Assembly (NCBI RefSeq): GCF_014137855.1
Contig: NZ_JACGWT010000003.1
Coordinates: 1 to 64,000 of the forward strand
Direction: 5' to 3'
Source of the DNA: Microlunatus kandeliicorticis
Lineage (GTDB): Bacteria; Actinomycetota; Actinomycetes; Propionibacteriales; Propionibacteriaceae
DNA length: 64,000 bases
Under the pieces are notes generated by a model that did not search any database, had not been told where the DNA came from, and saw only the letters and a program-made list of their open reading frames with translations. Shown one piece after another: positions 37,645 through 47,460 of this stretch. The translations under genes were made by a program, and so were the position numbers. Within the stretch, counting starts at the first letter, position 1. Every line of letters begins with the position of its first letter.

Positions 37645-38742
37645 GTGTTCGGGTGGGACGAGGTGCTGCGGGCGCCGCGTGGGGTGCGCAGCCGGTCGTA
37701 CAACGCGGAGAACCCCGACGGCGCGCCGGGATCCGCCGCCCGGGCCGCCTCCCCGCTCGGTCCGGGGCGCAAGGGCCGACCGGCCGTCGGTCTGGGATCC
37801 GGCGAGACGCTGACCCTGGCCGAGCTCGACGGGCCCGGCGTGGTCCGTCACCTCTGGCTGACCGTCCCCGACGTCACCGCCGCCGGGCCGTGGGTGCTCC
37901 GCGACCTGGTGCTGCGGGCGTACTGGGACGGGGCGCTGACGCCGGCGGTCGAGGTCCCGCTCGGCGACTTCTTCTGCAACGGGTTCGGCACCCGCGCGCT
38001 GGTCACCTCGGCGCCGATCGTGGTCGCGCCGACCGGCGGGATGAACTGCTGGTTCCCGATGCCCTTCCGAGAGCACGCCCGGCTGACGCTGGAGAACCAG
38101 CACCCCGGACGGGTCGACGGGATCTACTACCAGGTCGACTGCTCGGTCGGTGACCCGCTCGAAGCCGACGCCACGGTGTTCTGCGCGCAGTGGCGACGCT
38201 CGAACGGATCCACCGCTCCGGGCGAGGACCACGTGCTGCTCGACGGGGTCGAGGGGGCCGGGCACTACGTCGGCAGCTACCTCGGGCTGACCGCGCTCGA
38301 GCGCTACTGGTGGGGCGACGGGGAGATGAAGTTCTTCGTCGACGCCGACAGCGCGCACCCGAGCCAGACCAGCACCGGGCTCGAGGACTACGCCGGCGGG
38401 GCGTGGGCCTTCCAGGACGCGCTCCGGGTCGACCCGCCGCCGGTGCCGCTCACCTTCAGCGCGCCCTACTGCGGCTACCCGTTCTACGCAGCGACCGACA
38501 CCACCGGCGCTTCGCCGTTCACCCCGGCGATGCCCCAGTCGCACGGCCTCTACCGCTGGCACCTGCCCGACCCGGTGGTCTTCACCGAGCGGATCCGGGT
38601 CACCGTCCAGCAGATCGGCGCCTGGGACCACGGCCTCTTCGAGCGCAGCGACGACGTCAGCACCGTCGCCTACTGGTACCAGACCGGCCCGGTCGCCGCC
38701 TTCCCGCCGCTCCCCGACCGGGCCGCCCGCCGCCCCCGGTGA
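37645..38742 (+). CDS. DUF2961 protein, GH172-type glycoside hydrolase
   Basis: A 365-aa protein. RSRSYNAENPDG near the N-terminus, LGDFFCNGFG, WFPMPF and STGLEDYAGGAW (Glu247) are the conserved DUF2961 blocks. DUF2961 is glycoside hydrolase family 172, whose members act on fructofuranosides or arabinofuranosides, including mycobacterial D-arabinan. No signal peptide is seen, so it probably acts on imported oligosaccharide. GTG 37645 has GGAG 5 nt upstream. It follows the second kinase by 40 bp on the same strand. Confidence 0.85.
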   Translation: MFGWDEVLRAPRGVRSRSYNAENPDGAPGSAARAASPLGPGRKGRPAVGLGSGETLTLAELDGPGVVRHLWLTVPDVTAAGPWVLRDLVLRAYWDGALTPAVEVPLGDFFCNGFGTRALVTSAPIVVAPTGGMNCWFPMPFREHARLTLENQHPGRVDGIYYQVDCSVGDPLEADATVFCAQWRRSNGSTAPGEDHVLLDGVEGAGHYVGSYLGLTALERYWWGDGEMKFFVDADSAHPSQTSTGLEDYAGGAWAFQDALRVDPPPVPLTFSAPYCGYPFYAATDTTGASPFTPAMPQSHGLYRWHLPDPVVFTERIRVTVQQIGAWDHGLFERSDDVSTVAYWYQTGPVAAFPPLPDRAARRPR

Positions 38743-38775
38743 CCCCGCTCGCTGACCGGCCGGCCGGCACGCGCG

Positions 38776-38903
38776 CTGAGCCCGTCGAAGCGCGCTGAGC
38801 CTGTCGAAGCGCGCTGAGCCTGTCGAAGCGCGCTGAGCCTGTCGAAGCGCGGTCCGAGAAACGTGTGCTGAGCCTGTCGAAGCGCGCTGAGCCCGTCGAA
38901 GCG
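38776..38903. repeat. Array of six CTGAGCCTGTCGAAGCG repeats
   Basis: Copies begin at 38776, 38795, 38814, 38833, 38868 and 38887, all in the same orientation. The first four are tandem with a 19-bp period. The C/T at position 7 varies. The array sits between two convergent genes. Confidence 0.9.
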
Positions 38904-38923
38904 CGCAGGGCACGGTGGCCGGC

Positions 38924-39457
38924 TCAGAGCAGCCAGTCCCGCTTGGCCTCGCCGTCCCAGCGCCGGGCCCGGGCGATCCGGGCGTCGCGTTCGGCCGAGT
39001 GCCGCTGCCGGGCCAGCAAGCCGAGCGCGGCACCGACCTGGTCGGGGTTCATCCGGCGGGCCAGGGTGACGTGCGGCGTCCAACGTCCGGGGGCGAACTC
39101 GGCGCCGAGCCCGGGTCCGGCCGCCGCGACCACCTGCTGCTGGAGTCGGAGCAGCGCGACGCTGGTCACCACCTGCCGGACCAGGATCAGCACCACCTGG
39201 TCGCGGCGCCGCTTGGTGAAGACCAGCGGCGCCCCGATCCGGACGGTCAGATCGAGCCCGTCGACCAGTCGCGAGAGCGCGACCTCGGCAGCCTCGTCGA
39301 TCGCGTCGGCCGCGAGCAGGGTGACGTGCGGCCGGTGCGACGGCGGCGGGTCCGGACGCCGGCTGGTCGGCAACCCGGCGTCCCCGAGCAGGTCCCACTC
39401 GACCAGCACCGCGCGTTCGGCCTCGTCGTCGAGCAACAGCTCGACCGACTGGACCAC
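38924..39457 (-). CDS. 2'-5' RNA ligase family (LigT-like) phosphoesterase
   Basis: A 177-aa protein of the 2H phosphoesterase superfamily. The two HxTx motifs are His44-Val-Thr46 (HRPHVTLL) and His129-Val-Thr131 (WTPHVTLA). Family members open 2',3'-cyclic phosphates or join RNA ends. GTG 39457 follows the VOC gene's stop directly (TGAGTG), so the two are coupled. The downstream end abuts the repeat array. Confidence 0.82.
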   Translation of the reverse strand: MVQSVELLLDDEAERAVLVEWDLLGDAGLPTSRRPDPPPSHRPHVTLLAADAIDEAAEVALSRLVDGLDLTVRIGAPLVFTKRRRDQVVLILVRQVVTSVALLRLQQQVVAAAGPGLGAEFAPGRWTPHVTLARRMNPDQVGAALGLLARQRHSAERDARIARARRWDGEAKRDWLL

Positions 39458-39892
39458 TCAGCCGGCGTCGGGCGAACCCGAGATGTTGACCAGCCAGCTG
39501 ATCCCGAACCGGTCGACGCACATCCCGAAGCGGTCGCCCCAGGGCGCCTGCTCGAGCGGCACGGTGACCTGTCCCTGGTCGACGAGCTTCTCCCAGTAAC
39601 CGGTCAGCTCGTCGACGTCGTCGCCGAACAGCGAGACCGAGATCGAGCCGCCCTCGGTCAGCGGCATCCGGTCGGGCACGTCGGCAGCCATCAGCACGTA
39701 GCCGTTCGGCGCGATCAGCTGGCCGTGCATGATCTTGTCCGCCTCGTGGGCCCCGACGCCCATCTCCTCGCCGGCGCCGAACTCGCCGAACGCGGTGAAG
39801 GTCGGCTCGCCGCCGAACACGGTGGCGTAGAACTCGAGCGCGGCCCGGGCCGAGTCGCGGAAGTTCAGGTACGGGCTCAGGTTGTTGGTCAT
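39458..39892 (-). CDS. VOC family protein (PhnB/glyoxalase-like)
   Basis: A 144-aa protein of the PhnB/3-demethylubiquinone-like VOC group: LNFRDSARAALEFYATVFGG, an internal LIAPNGYVLMAAD and WGDRFGMCVDRFGISWLVN at the end. Function of this subgroup is not known. ATG 39892 was chosen. The upstream 39893-40083 holds only a degenerate copy of the dispersed repeat near 40059-40080. Confidence 0.85.
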   Translation of the reverse strand: MTNNLSPYLNFRDSARAALEFYATVFGGEPTFTAFGEFGAGEEMGVGAHEADKIMHGQLIAPNGYVLMAADVPDRMPLTEGGSISVSLFGDDVDELTGYWEKLVDQGQVTVPLEQAPWGDRFGMCVDRFGISWLVNISGSPDAG

Positions 39893-40083
39893 CGTCGTCC
39901 CCCTGGTGATCGAGCGGTGGGACTCATCCTGGCGTCTCCCACCGACAACGGCCACCTTTGGGGCGGCAGCCCGCACACAGTGCGGTGCCCGGCCTCCCCA
40001 GAACTCCCGCGAGAAGACCACGAGGAGCTCGGAGCAACCGGGCGACGGCTCGACCACAGCGCTTCGCCGAGCTCAGCGCACGG

Positions 40084-41100
40084 TCAGCGGATCAGCGGAT
40101 CGATCGCCGCGGCGACGAAGACCAGCGCCAGATAGCTGTTCGACCAGTGGAACAGCCGCATCGGCTTGAGCAGCGCGTCGGTCATCCCGGCGCGGGCCCG
40201 ACGGAGCAGACCCACCGACTCCCAGACCAGCGCCGCCCCGGCCACCGCGGCGACCGCCGGGTAGAGCCAGCCGGTCCCGGCGATCGGCCAGAGTGCGAGC
40301 GAGACCAGGACGGTGACCACCGAGTAGGCCAGGATCCGGACCGCGACCGCGGTGCTGCTCCTGACCACCGGAAGCATCGGCACCTGCGCAGCGGCGTAGT
40401 CGTCGCGGTAGCGCAGCGCGAGGGCCCAGGTGTGCGGCGGCGTCCAGAAGAACACGATGGCGAAGAGCACGAACGGGGCGAGCTCGATCCGACCGGTCAC
40501 CGCGGTCCAGCCGATCAGCGGCGGGAAGCAGCCGGCGATCCCGCCCCAGACGATGTTCTGGCTGGTCCGTCGCTTGAGCAGCATGGTGTAGCCGAAGACG
40601 TAGAACAGGTTGGCCCCGAGCGCCAGCAGCGAGCTCAACCAGTTGACGGCGAACCCGAGCCAGAGGGTGGCCAGCACCCCGAGCACGAGCCCGAAGGCGG
40701 TCGCCGCCCGCGGGTCGACGGCGTGTCGCGGCAACGGGCGGCGCCGGGTGCGGCGCATCTGCTCGTCGATGTCACGGTCGAGCACGCAGTTGAAGACGTT
40801 GGCCGAGGCCGCGGCCAGGCAGCCGCCGACCAGGGTGGCGGCGACCAGCCAGAGGTCGGGGATTCCGCGGGCTGCGAGGAACATGGCCGGGACGGTGGTG
40901 ACCAGCAGCAACTCGATGATCCGCGGCTTGGTCAGCCCGACGTAGGCGCTGAGCACGTCGGAGACCCGGGGGCGGCCGCCTCCCGGCTGGGGATCGTGCC
41001 GCGGACCCGGCGAACCCTGCGACTGGCCGGACCGGGACGGCCCGTTCCCGCTCGACTCCGGACCGGTGCGAGCCAGTCCGGTGACGTCGATGCTGGTCAC
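40084..41100 (-). CDS. ctaB: Protoheme IX farnesyltransferase CtaB
   Basis: A 338-aa UbiA-type membrane prenyltransferase that makes heme O from heme B. Polyprenyl-diphosphate binding motif NVFNCVLDRDIDEQMRRT, then LKRRTSQNIVWGGIAGCFPPLIGW and FFWTPPHTWALALRYRDDY. Nine hydrophobic helices. The N-terminal ~50 residues are Gly/Pro/Ser-rich. I chose GTG 41100; the frame is open to 41187. Product feeds CtaA, encoded at 30361. Divergent from tkt. Confidence 0.93.
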   Translation of the reverse strand: MTSIDVTGLARTGPESSGNGPSRSGQSQGSPGPRHDPQPGGGRPRVSDVLSAYVGLTKPRIIELLLVTTVPAMFLAARGIPDLWLVAATLVGGCLAAASANVFNCVLDRDIDEQMRRTRRRPLPRHAVDPRAATAFGLVLGVLATLWLGFAVNWLSSLLALGANLFYVFGYTMLLKRRTSQNIVWGGIAGCFPPLIGWTAVTGRIELAPFVLFAIVFFWTPPHTWALALRYRDDYAAAQVPMLPVVRSSTAVAVRILAYSVVTVLVSLALWPIAGTGWLYPAVAAVAGAALVWESVGLLRRARAGMTDALLKPMRLFHWSNSYLALVFVAAAIDPLIR

Positions 41101-41593
41101 GGTGTCGAGAGTCCCTCTCCGTCGTCCTCGCGCGGCCTCGCCGCGTCGGTCAGTCACCTGGTGCCCCGTCGCGCCGCTCTCACCCACGGCGCCACCGGTC
41201 GGCCCCGGTCCGATCTGGGAGTCTACGGCGTCGCCCCCGCGCCTCCGAGCCGGCGACAGGTGATTCCCAACTCACTCTCGGTTCACCCCCGGCCCGCCGC
41301 CCACTCCCGTCCTATCTCGATCGCCGGCCCGGCCGGATGCGGACCCCCTGATCCCCCGCTGAGCGGTCCCCCTCCCGGGTCCGGGCACGCGGTCCTCCTC
41401 CGCCTGCGTCCGGGCTGTGGGCGGGAGGGGTCCTGCCCTCGGCCGTCGCGGCGCGCCGCGCTAGGGTGAGGACGCCCGATCGACGACTGACTCCGGGCTG
41501 ATCACGACCGCCAGGGTCGGCCCCTCGCCGGAACCCGGGACCACCCCTGCCGGGGTCGTGCGGCGCGGACTCACGGAAGGAACCGCGTTCGCT
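41101..41593. other. Intergenic region between ctaB and tkt
   Basis: A 493-bp divergent gap. TAGGGT at 41462-41467 could be the -10 of tkt with a leader of about 120 nt. GGAAGGAA at 41576-41583 is the likely tkt ribosome binding region. I see no small gene, hairpin or repeat in the rest. Confidence 0.4.
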
Positions 41594-43813
41594 GTGACCG
41601 ACTCACCGACTGACCTCAGCTCCTCGGACCAGGCGCTCGTCCCCGACGGGTGGACCGACGTGGACTCGCGCGCGGTCGACACCGTCCGGGTGCTCGCCGC
41701 CGACGCGGTCCAGAAGGTCGGCAACGGCCACCCCGGCACCGCGATGAGCCTCGCGCCGGTGGCCTACCTGCTGTTCCAGAAGGTGATGCGGCACAACCCG
41801 AACGACCCGCACTGGGCCGGCCGGGACCGGTTCGTGCTGTCCTGCGGCCACTCGAGCATCACCCTCTACATCCAGCTGTTCCTCGGCGGCTTCGGGCTCG
41901 AGCTCGAGGACCTGCAGAGCCTGCGCACCTGGGGCTCGAAGACCCCGGGTCACCCCGAGTACGGGCACACCGCCGGCGTGGAGATCACCACCGGTCCGCT
42001 CGGCCAGGGCATCGCCAACGCGGTCGGGATGGCGATGGCCAGCCGTCGCGAGCGGGGTCTGCTCGACCCGGACGCCCCTCAGGGCGAGTCGCTGTTCGAC
42101 CACCAGATCTACTGCCTGGCCTCCGACGGCGACATCGAGGAGGGCATCTCCTCCGAGGCGTCATCGATCGCCGGGACCCAGCGGCTGGGCAACCTGACGC
42201 TGATCTACGACAACAACAAGATCTCGATCGAGGACGACACCAACATCGCCCTGACCGAGGACACCGCCGCCCGGTACGAGGCCTACGGCTGGCACGTCCA
42301 GACCGTCGACTGGACCAACGCCGAGACCCACTACGCCGAGAACGTCCGGGCCGTCGCCGAGGCGCTCGACGCGGCCCGCGCGGTCACCGACCGCCCCAGC
42401 TTCATCAGCCTGCGGACCATCATCGGCTGGCCGGCCCCGACCAAGCAGGGCACCGGCAAGGCGCACGGCAGCGCGCTGGGCGACGACGAGGTGGCCGCGA
42501 CCAAGAAGGTGCTGGGCTTCGACCCGGAGAAGACGTTCGAGGTCTCCGAGGAGGTCCTCGCCCACACCCGTGCGCTGCGCGAGCGCGGGCAGCAGGAGCA
42601 GGACGCCTGGCAGCAGAAGCTCGACGCCTGGGCGGCCGCGAACCCCGAGGCCCACGCGCTCTACCAGCGGCTCGAGGCCCAGGAGCTCACGCCGGGCTGG
42701 GAGGACGCGCTGCCGACCTGGGACGCCGACGCCAAGGGCGTGGCCACCCGGGCCGCGTCGGGCAAGATCCTCACCGCGATCGCGCCGAAGCTGCCGGAGC
42801 TGTGGGGCGGATCGGCCGACCTGGCCGAGTCGAACAACACCACCCCGGAGGGCGAGCCGAGCTTCCTGCCCACCGACCGGCAGACCAAGATGTTCTCCGG
42901 CGGCCCCTACGGCCGGGTGCTGCACTTCGGCATCCGCGAGCACGCGATGGGCGCCATCCTCAACGGGATCAAGGCGCACGGCGGCACCCGCCCCTACGGC
43001 GGCACCTTCCTCACCTTCAGCGACTACATGCGCGGCGCGGTCCGGCTGTCGGCGCTGATGAAGCTGCCGGTCACCTACGTCTGGACCCACGACTCGATCG
43101 GGCTCGGCGAGGACGGCCCGACCCACCAGCCGATCGAGCACCTCGCGGCACTCCGGGCGATCCCCGGGCTGGACGTCGTCCGCCCGGCCGACGCCAACGA
43201 GACCGCGGCCGCCTGGAAGACGATCCTCGAGCACAAGGACCGGCCCGCCGGGCTGATCCTCACCCGGCAGAACCTGCCGATCGTCCCGCGCGGCACCGAC
43301 GGGTACGCCGACACCGAGGGCGTGGCCCGCGGTGCCTACGTCCTCAAGGACTTCGGCTCCGCCGACGCCGAGCAGTTCGTCATCCTGATCGGCACCGGGT
43401 CCGAGGTGCAGTACGCGCTCGGCGCCGCCGAGAAGCTGGCCGACGAGGGCATCGCCGCCCGGGTCGTCTCGATGCCCTGCCGCGAGTGGTTCGACGAGCA
43501 GGACGAGGGGTACCGCAACTCCGTGATCCCGCCGGAGATCAAGGCCCGGGTCAGCGTCGAGGCGGGCGTCAGCCAGGGCTGGCGGGACGTCGTCGGCGAC
43601 GCAGGCCGGATCATCAGCATCGAGCACTACGGGGCCAGCGCCGCCGGGGCGCTGCTCTTCGAGAAGTTCGGGTTCAGCGCCGACACCGTCGCCGCCGCCG
43701 CCCGGGAGAGCCTGGCCCACGTCGACGAGAGCGGTGCACCCGCCCGACCGGCGGCCGCCGGGTCGAAGACGACCGGTGACCACACCGACGACCCCGGCGT
43801 CACGGTCCGCTGA
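41594..43813 (+). CDS. tkt: Transketolase
   Basis: A 739-aa thiamine-diphosphate enzyme that moves two-carbon units between pentose phosphate and glycolytic sugars. [25 protein letters not shown] opens the fold; the ThDP motif is [15 protein letters not shown]...NNKIS; later [16 protein letters not shown]. It has an extra ~30-residue Ala/Gly tail. GTG 41594 was chosen by family N-terminus; an in-frame GTG lies at 41558. First gene of tkt-tal-pgl. Confidence 0.96.
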   Translation: MTDSPTDLSSSDQALVPDGWTDVDSRAVDTVRVLAADAVQKVGNGHPGTAMSLAPVAYLLFQKVMRHNPNDPHWAGRDRFVLSCGHSSITLYIQLFLGGFGLELEDLQSLRTWGSKTPGHPEYGHTAGVEITTGPLGQGIANAVGMAMASRRERGLLDPDAPQGESLFDHQIYCLASDGDIEEGISSEASSIAGTQRLGNLTLIYDNNKISIEDDTNIALTEDTAARYEAYGWHVQTVDWTNAETHYAENVRAVAEALDAARAVTDRPSFISLRTIIGWPAPTKQGTGKAHGSALGDDEVAATKKVLGFDPEKTFEVSEEVLAHTRALRERGQQEQDAWQQKLDAWAAANPEAHALYQRLEAQELTPGWEDALPTWDADAKGVATRAASGKILTAIAPKLPELWGGSADLAESNNTTPEGEPSFLPTDRQTKMFSGGPYGRVLHFGIREHAMGAILNGIKAHGGTRPYGGTFLTFSDYMRGAVRLSALMKLPVTYVWTHDSIGLGEDGPTHQPIEHLAALRAIPGLDVVRPADANETAAAWKTILEHKDRPAGLILTRQNLPIVPRGTDGYADTEGVARGAYVLKDFGSADAEQFVILIGTGSEVQYALGAAEKLADEGIAARVVSMPCREWFDEQDEGYRNSVIPPEIKARVSVEAGVSQGWRDVVGDAGRIISIEHYGASAAGALLFEKFGFSADTVAAAARESLAHVDESGAPARPAAAGSKTTGDHTDDPGVTVR

Positions 43814-43874
43814 GCCGGATCCCGCAGCACCCACCCGCGAACCGTCCGGTTCGCACCTCGCACGAGGAGACGAC

Positions 43875-44987
43875 ATGAACGACCGACTCAAGGCACTCGC
43901 CGACGCGGGTGTGTCCATCTGGCTCGACGACCTGTCGCGTGAGCGACTCGACTCGGGCAACCTGTCCAAGCTGATCGCCGAGGACTCGGTGGTGGGCGTC
44001 ACCACCAACCCGACCATCTTCGCCAGCGCGCTCAGCAAGGGCGAGGCCTACGACGTCCAGCTCAAGGACCTCGCCGCCGACAGCGCGACCGTGCCGGACG
44101 CGATCAAGGCGGTGACCACCACCGACGTCCGCAACGCCTGCGACGTGATGGCCGCGACCGCCTCGGCCACCGGCGGCGTCGACGGCCGGGTGTCGCTCGA
44201 GGTGTCACCCAAGCTGGCCCTCGACACCGACGGGACGATCGCCGAGGCCCGCGAGCTGTGGAGCACCGTCGACCGGCCCAACCTGCTGATCAAGATCCCG
44301 GCCACGAAGCAGGGCATCCCGGCGATCCGCACGGCGATCTCGGAGGGCATCAGCGTCAACGTCACGCTGATCTTCGGCCTCGGCCAGTACGAGAACGTCA
44401 TCGAGGCCTATCTCTCCGGTCTCGAGCAGGCCGCCGAGGCCGGGCACGACCTGAGCCGGATCCACTCGGTGGCGTCGTTCTTCGTCAGCCGGGTCGACAC
44501 CGAGTACGACAAGCGGCTCGACGCGATCGGCACCGACGAGGCCAAGGCGCTGCGGAGCAAGGCGGCCATCGCCAACGCGCGGCTCGCCTACGAGCTCTAC
44601 GAGAAGTCGTTCGCCGGTGACCGCTGGGCGGCGCTGGAGGCCAAGGGGGCGCACGTCCAGCGTCCGCTTTGGGCCTCGACCGGCGTCAAGGACCCGAACC
44701 TGCCCGACACCCTCTACGTCACCGAGCTGGTGGTGCCGCACACCGTCAACACCATGCCGGAGAAGACCTTGCTGGCCTTCGCCGACCACGGCGAGGTCAA
44801 GGGCGACCGGGTCACCACGATGTACGACGACGCGCACCGGACCATGGACGCGCTCGCCGGTCTCGGGATCGACTACGACGAGGTGATCGACACCCTGGAG
44901 AGCGAGGGCGTCGACAAGTTCATGAAGTCGTGGGACGAGCTGACCGACTCGGTCGAGCACTCGCTCCACGAGGTCAGCGGCAGCTGA
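43875..44987 (+). CDS. tal: Transaldolase
   Basis: A 370-aa enzyme that transfers a dihydroxyacetone unit in the pentose phosphate pathway. [12 protein letters not shown] is the N-terminal signature and the Schiff-base Lys lies in [15 protein letters not shown] 43875 has GAGGAG 5 nt upstream, the strongest ribosome site of this operon. pgl follows after 7 bp. In many actinobacteria zwf and opcA stand between these genes; here they do not. Confidence 0.96.
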   Translation: MNDRLKALADAGVSIWLDDLSRERLDSGNLSKLIAEDSVVGVTTNPTIFASALSKGEAYDVQLKDLAADSATVPDAIKAVTTTDVRNACDVMAATASATGGVDGRVSLEVSPKLALDTDGTIAEARELWSTVDRPNLLIKIPATKQGIPAIRTAISEGISVNVTLIFGLGQYENVIEAYLSGLEQAAEAGHDLSRIHSVASFFVSRVDTEYDKRLDAIGTDEAKALRSKAAIANARLAYELYEKSFAGDRWAALEAKGAHVQRPLWASTGVKDPNLPDTLYVTELVVPHTVNTMPEKTLLAFADHGEVKGDRVTTMYDDAHRTMDALAGLGIDYDEVIDTLESEGVDKFMKSWDELTDSVEHSLHEVSGS

Positions 44988-44994
44988 CCGCCCG

Positions 44995-45750
44995 ATGACC
45001 GAGCTGGAGGACAACGTCCAGATCCTGGTGCACCCGTCGGCGGACGCCGTCGCCGAGGCGATCGCGGCCCGGTTGATCGCGCGGATCGCCGAGGTCCAGG
45101 ACCAGGGCCGGGTGCCACAGGTCTGCCTGACCGGTGGTCGGATCGCCACCCAGGCCTACCAGCACGTGGCCGACGACGGTCCGCGCAGCCCGGTGGACTG
45201 GCGTCGGGTGGAGCTCTGGTGGGGGGACGAGCGCTGGGTCGCCGCGGACAGCGACGACCGGAACGACGCCCCCACCCTGGCGCAGTGGCAGGGCGTCCTG
45301 GATCTCGACCCGGAGCGGGTGCACCGGATGCCGGCCACCGACAGCGGGCTGAGCCTGGACGACGCGGCCGACGCCTACGCCGCCGAGCTCGGTGACCGGC
45401 GGTTCGACGTCTGCCTGCTCGGGGTCGGCCCGGACGGCCACGTCGCCTCGGTCTTCCCCGAGCACCCGAGCAGCTACGCCGAGGGTCGGGTGATCGGAGT
45501 GCGCGCCTCACCCAAGCCACCGCCGGAACGGCTCAGTCTGACCGCCGAGGTCATCAACACCTCCCGCGAGGTGTGGTTCACCGTGGCCGGCGAGGACAAG
45601 GCGGCGGCGGTCGCGATGGCGTTGCTGGGTGGTGGCGCGGTGCAGGTGCCGGCGGCCGGGGTGCACGGCACCGACCGGAGCCTGTGGCTGCTCGACCGCG
45701 AGGCCGCCTCGAAGCTGCCGTCCGATCTGGTGCAGCGTGGCGTGATCTGA
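44995..45750 (+). CDS. pgl: 6-phosphogluconolactonase
   Basis: A 251-aa enzyme that hydrolyses 6-phosphogluconolactone. VCLTGGRIATQAYQ, WWGDERWVAADSDDRND and LLGVGPDGHVASVFPEH are the family motifs. Its substrate comes from glucose-6-phosphate dehydrogenase, whose gene is not in this window. Terminated by the hairpin at 45781-45812. Confidence 0.94.
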   Translation: MTELEDNVQILVHPSADAVAEAIAARLIARIAEVQDQGRVPQVCLTGGRIATQAYQHVADDGPRSPVDWRRVELWWGDERWVAADSDDRNDAPTLAQWQGVLDLDPERVHRMPATDSGLSLDDAADAYAAELGDRRFDVCLLGVGPDGHVASVFPEHPSSYAEGRVIGVRASPKPPPERLSLTAEVINTSREVWFTVAGEDKAAAVAMALLGGGAVQVPAAGVHGTDRSLWLLDREAASKLPSDLVQRGVI

Positions 45751-45780
45751 GCCGACGGGACCAGAACCGCAGCAACGACC

Positions 45781-45812
45781 ACGAGCGGCCCACCGTGAGG
45801 TGGGCCGCTCGT
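45781..45812. terminator. Bidirectional terminator between pgl and rbpA
   Basis: A perfect 14-bp stem (45781-45794 with 45799-45812) and a GTGA loop, between convergent genes. It can serve both. Confidence 0.8.
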
Positions 45813-45850
45813 CGTCTGACCGCTGTCTCTGCTGGCCGCTGGCTCGGCGC

Positions 45851-46207
45851 TCAGTAGATGAGCTCGCCGCGGGCGCGACGATCGCGAAGCGTCTTGAGCG
45901 CCTCGGTGAGGATGGCGTCGGCCTCGGAGTCGCTGCGGCGCTCCTTCACGTAGGCCAGGTGCGTCTTGTAGGGCTCGATCTTCGGCGGCGGCGGCGGGTT
46001 GGCGCTGTCGAGGTTGGCCGGGAGCCCGCACCGCGGGCAGTCCCAGGTCTCGGGCACCTGGGCGTCCGCGGCGAACGCCGGACGCGTCTCGTGCCCGTGG
46101 GCGCAGAAGTAGGAGACGACCAGCCGGGGTGCGGCGTCGCCACGCTCCGCCTCCCCCATCGGGCCGGCGCCGACACGACTCCCGCGGATAGCACTGCCAC
46201 CAGCCAT
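45851..46207 (-). CDS. rbpA: RNA polymerase-binding protein RbpA
   Basis: A 118-aa actinobacteria-specific protein that binds sigma factor and stabilises the open promoter complex. After the N-terminal tail comes the zinc core with Cys35 and the pair Cys57/Cys60 (FCAHGHET, DCPRCGLPA). The C-terminal sigma-interaction helix is KTHLAYVKERRSDSEADAILTEAL. ATG 46207 has GGGGGGAA upstream. A 13-bp tandem repeat lies in its upstream region. Confidence 0.95.
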   Translation of the reverse strand: MAGGSAIRGSRVGAGPMGEAERGDAAPRLVVSYFCAHGHETRPAFAADAQVPETWDCPRCGLPANLDSANPPPPPKIEPYKTHLAYVKERRSDSEADAILTEALKTLRDRRARGELIY

Positions 46208-46237
46208 GATCTGTTCCCCCCAAGGATTGGATCCGTC

Positions 46238-46263
46238 ATTCGGTTGTCGGATTCGGTTGTCGG
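46238..46263. repeat. Two tandem ATTCGGTTGTCGG repeats upstream of rbpA
   Basis: Exact 13-bp direct repeat at 46238-46250 and 46251-46263, 31 bp upstream of the rbpA start. In this position it could be a double binding site for a regulator. Confidence 0.75.
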
Positions 46264-46319
46264 TACAGCGTCGGGCTCTGCTCGTCCCTGCGGGCCGGAT
46301 GCGGGTCCGGCCGGAGGAC

Positions 46320-46586
46320 TCAGCCCTGGAGCTTGTAGAGCAGGCCGAGCGCCACGATGCAGGCCAGCCAGATCACCCCGAGGATGATCGTCAGGCGGTC
46401 GAGGTTGCGCTCGGCGATCGACGAGCCGCCGAGCGACGACGAGATCCCGCCGCCGAAGAGGTCGGACAGCCCGCCACCGCGGCCTTTGTGCATCAGCACG
46501 AAGAGCGCGAGGATCACGCTCACCACGACCAACACGATGGAGAACGCCAGGATCGGCACGCTCATCATGGGAACCACTGCAATCAC
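46320..46586 (-). CDS. secG: Preprotein translocase subunit SecG
   Basis: An 88-aa protein with two membrane helices (ILAFSIVLVVVSVILALFVLM and LTIILGVIWLACIVALGLLY) joined by the SecG loop HKGRGGGLSDLFGGG. Part of the SecYEG channel. GTG 46586 lies 6 nt after TAGGCT, so it is probably leaderless; ATG 46568/46565 are alternatives. Follows tpiA as in other actinobacteria. Confidence 0.93.
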   Translation of the reverse strand: MIAVVPMMSVPILAFSIVLVVVSVILALFVLMHKGRGGGLSDLFGGGISSSLGGSSIAERNLDRLTIILGVIWLACIVALGLLYKLQG

Positions 46587-46592
46587 GGGCTG

Positions 46593-46598
46593 AGCCTA
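46593..46598 (-). promoter_or_regulatory. -10 box of secG (leaderless type)
   Basis: Minus-strand TAGGCT followed by 6 nt and GTG 46586, in the 82-bp gap after tpiA. It supports the GTG start. Confidence 0.55.
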
Positions 46599-46668
46599 AT
46601 ACACCGGGCCGGGACGCCGAGAAGGTCTCGACCGACTCCGAAGGCCACGCCGCCGGTGCTGGTGCCGC

Positions 46669-47460
46669 TCAGCCGACCGCGGGCAGCGCGTAGAACCGGG
46701 CGATCGCCGAGAACTCGTCGATCTGCAGGCTGGCCCCGCCCACCAGGCAGCCGTCGACGTCGGGCTGGTCCATGATCTGCGCGACGTTGTTCGACTTCAC
46801 CGAGCCGCCGTAGAGGATCCGGACCCGGTCGGCGACGTCGGCGCCGAAGGCCTCGGCCAGCAGGCCGCGGATCGCACCGCAGACCTCCTGGGCGTCCGCC
46901 GGCGTGGCGACCTCACCGGTCCCGATCGCCCAGACCGGCTCGTAGGCGATGACCACCGAGGCGGCCTGCTCCGCGCTCAGCCCGTCGAGCGCCGCGCGGA
47001 CCTGGGCCAGGGTGTACTCGACCTGGTTCCCGGCCTGGCGGACGTCGAGGCCCTCGCCGACGCAGACGATCGGGGTGATCCGGTGCGCCAGCGCCTGCTT
47101 GGTCTTGGCGTTGACCAGGGCGTCGTCCTCGGCGTGGTAGGTCCGGCGCTCGGAGTGGCCGACCGTGACGTAGCGGCAGTTGAGCTTGGCCAGCATCTCC
47201 GCCGAGACGTCGCCGGTGTAGGCACCCTTGTCGTGCGGCGAGAGGTCCTGCGCGCCGAACCCGAGCTCGAGCCGGTCCCCCTCGATCAGGGTCTGCACGC
47301 TGCGGATGTCGGTGAACGGCGGCAGCACGACGACCTCGCACCGGCCGGAGTCGTGCTTCTTGTCCGACAGCGTCCAGGCCAGCTTCTGCACCAGCCCGAC
47401 CGCCTCCACGTGGGTCAGGTTCATCTTCCAGTTGCCGGCCATCAGCGGCGTACGGGCCAT
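46669..47460 (-). CDS. tpiA: Triose-phosphate isomerase
   Basis: A 263-aa TIM barrel that interconverts dihydroxyacetone phosphate and glyceraldehyde 3-phosphate. [10 protein letters not shown] (Lys), VGHSERR (electrophilic His) and [11 protein letters not shown] (catalytic Glu) are intact, with GGSVKSNN for phosphate binding. GAGGAG lies 9 nt before ATG. Third gene of gap-pgk-tpiA. Confidence 0.97.
   Translation of the reverse strand: MARTPLMAGNWKMNLTHVEAVGLVQKLAWTLSDKKHDSGRCEVVVLPPFTDIRSVQTLIEGDRLELGFGAQDLSPHDKGAYTGDVSAEMLAKLNCRYVTVGHSERRTYHAEDDALVNAKTKQALAHRITPIVCVGEGLDVRQAGNQVEYTLAQVRAALDGLSAEQAASVVIAYEPVWAIGTGEVATPADAQEVCGAIRGLLAEAFGADVADRVRILYGGSVKSNNVAQIMDQPDVDGCLVGGASLQIDEFSAIARFYALPAVG

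Noticed and set aside
38776-38903. CRISPR array
   Set aside because: Repeats are 17 bp with only 2-bp gaps in the tandem part, there are no unique spacers, and no cas genes are in the window.
40059-40080. Another copy of the dispersed repeat between ctaB and the VOC gene
   Set aside because: GCGCTTCGCCGAGCTCAGCGCA resembles the element but has several changes, so it is at best a decayed copy.
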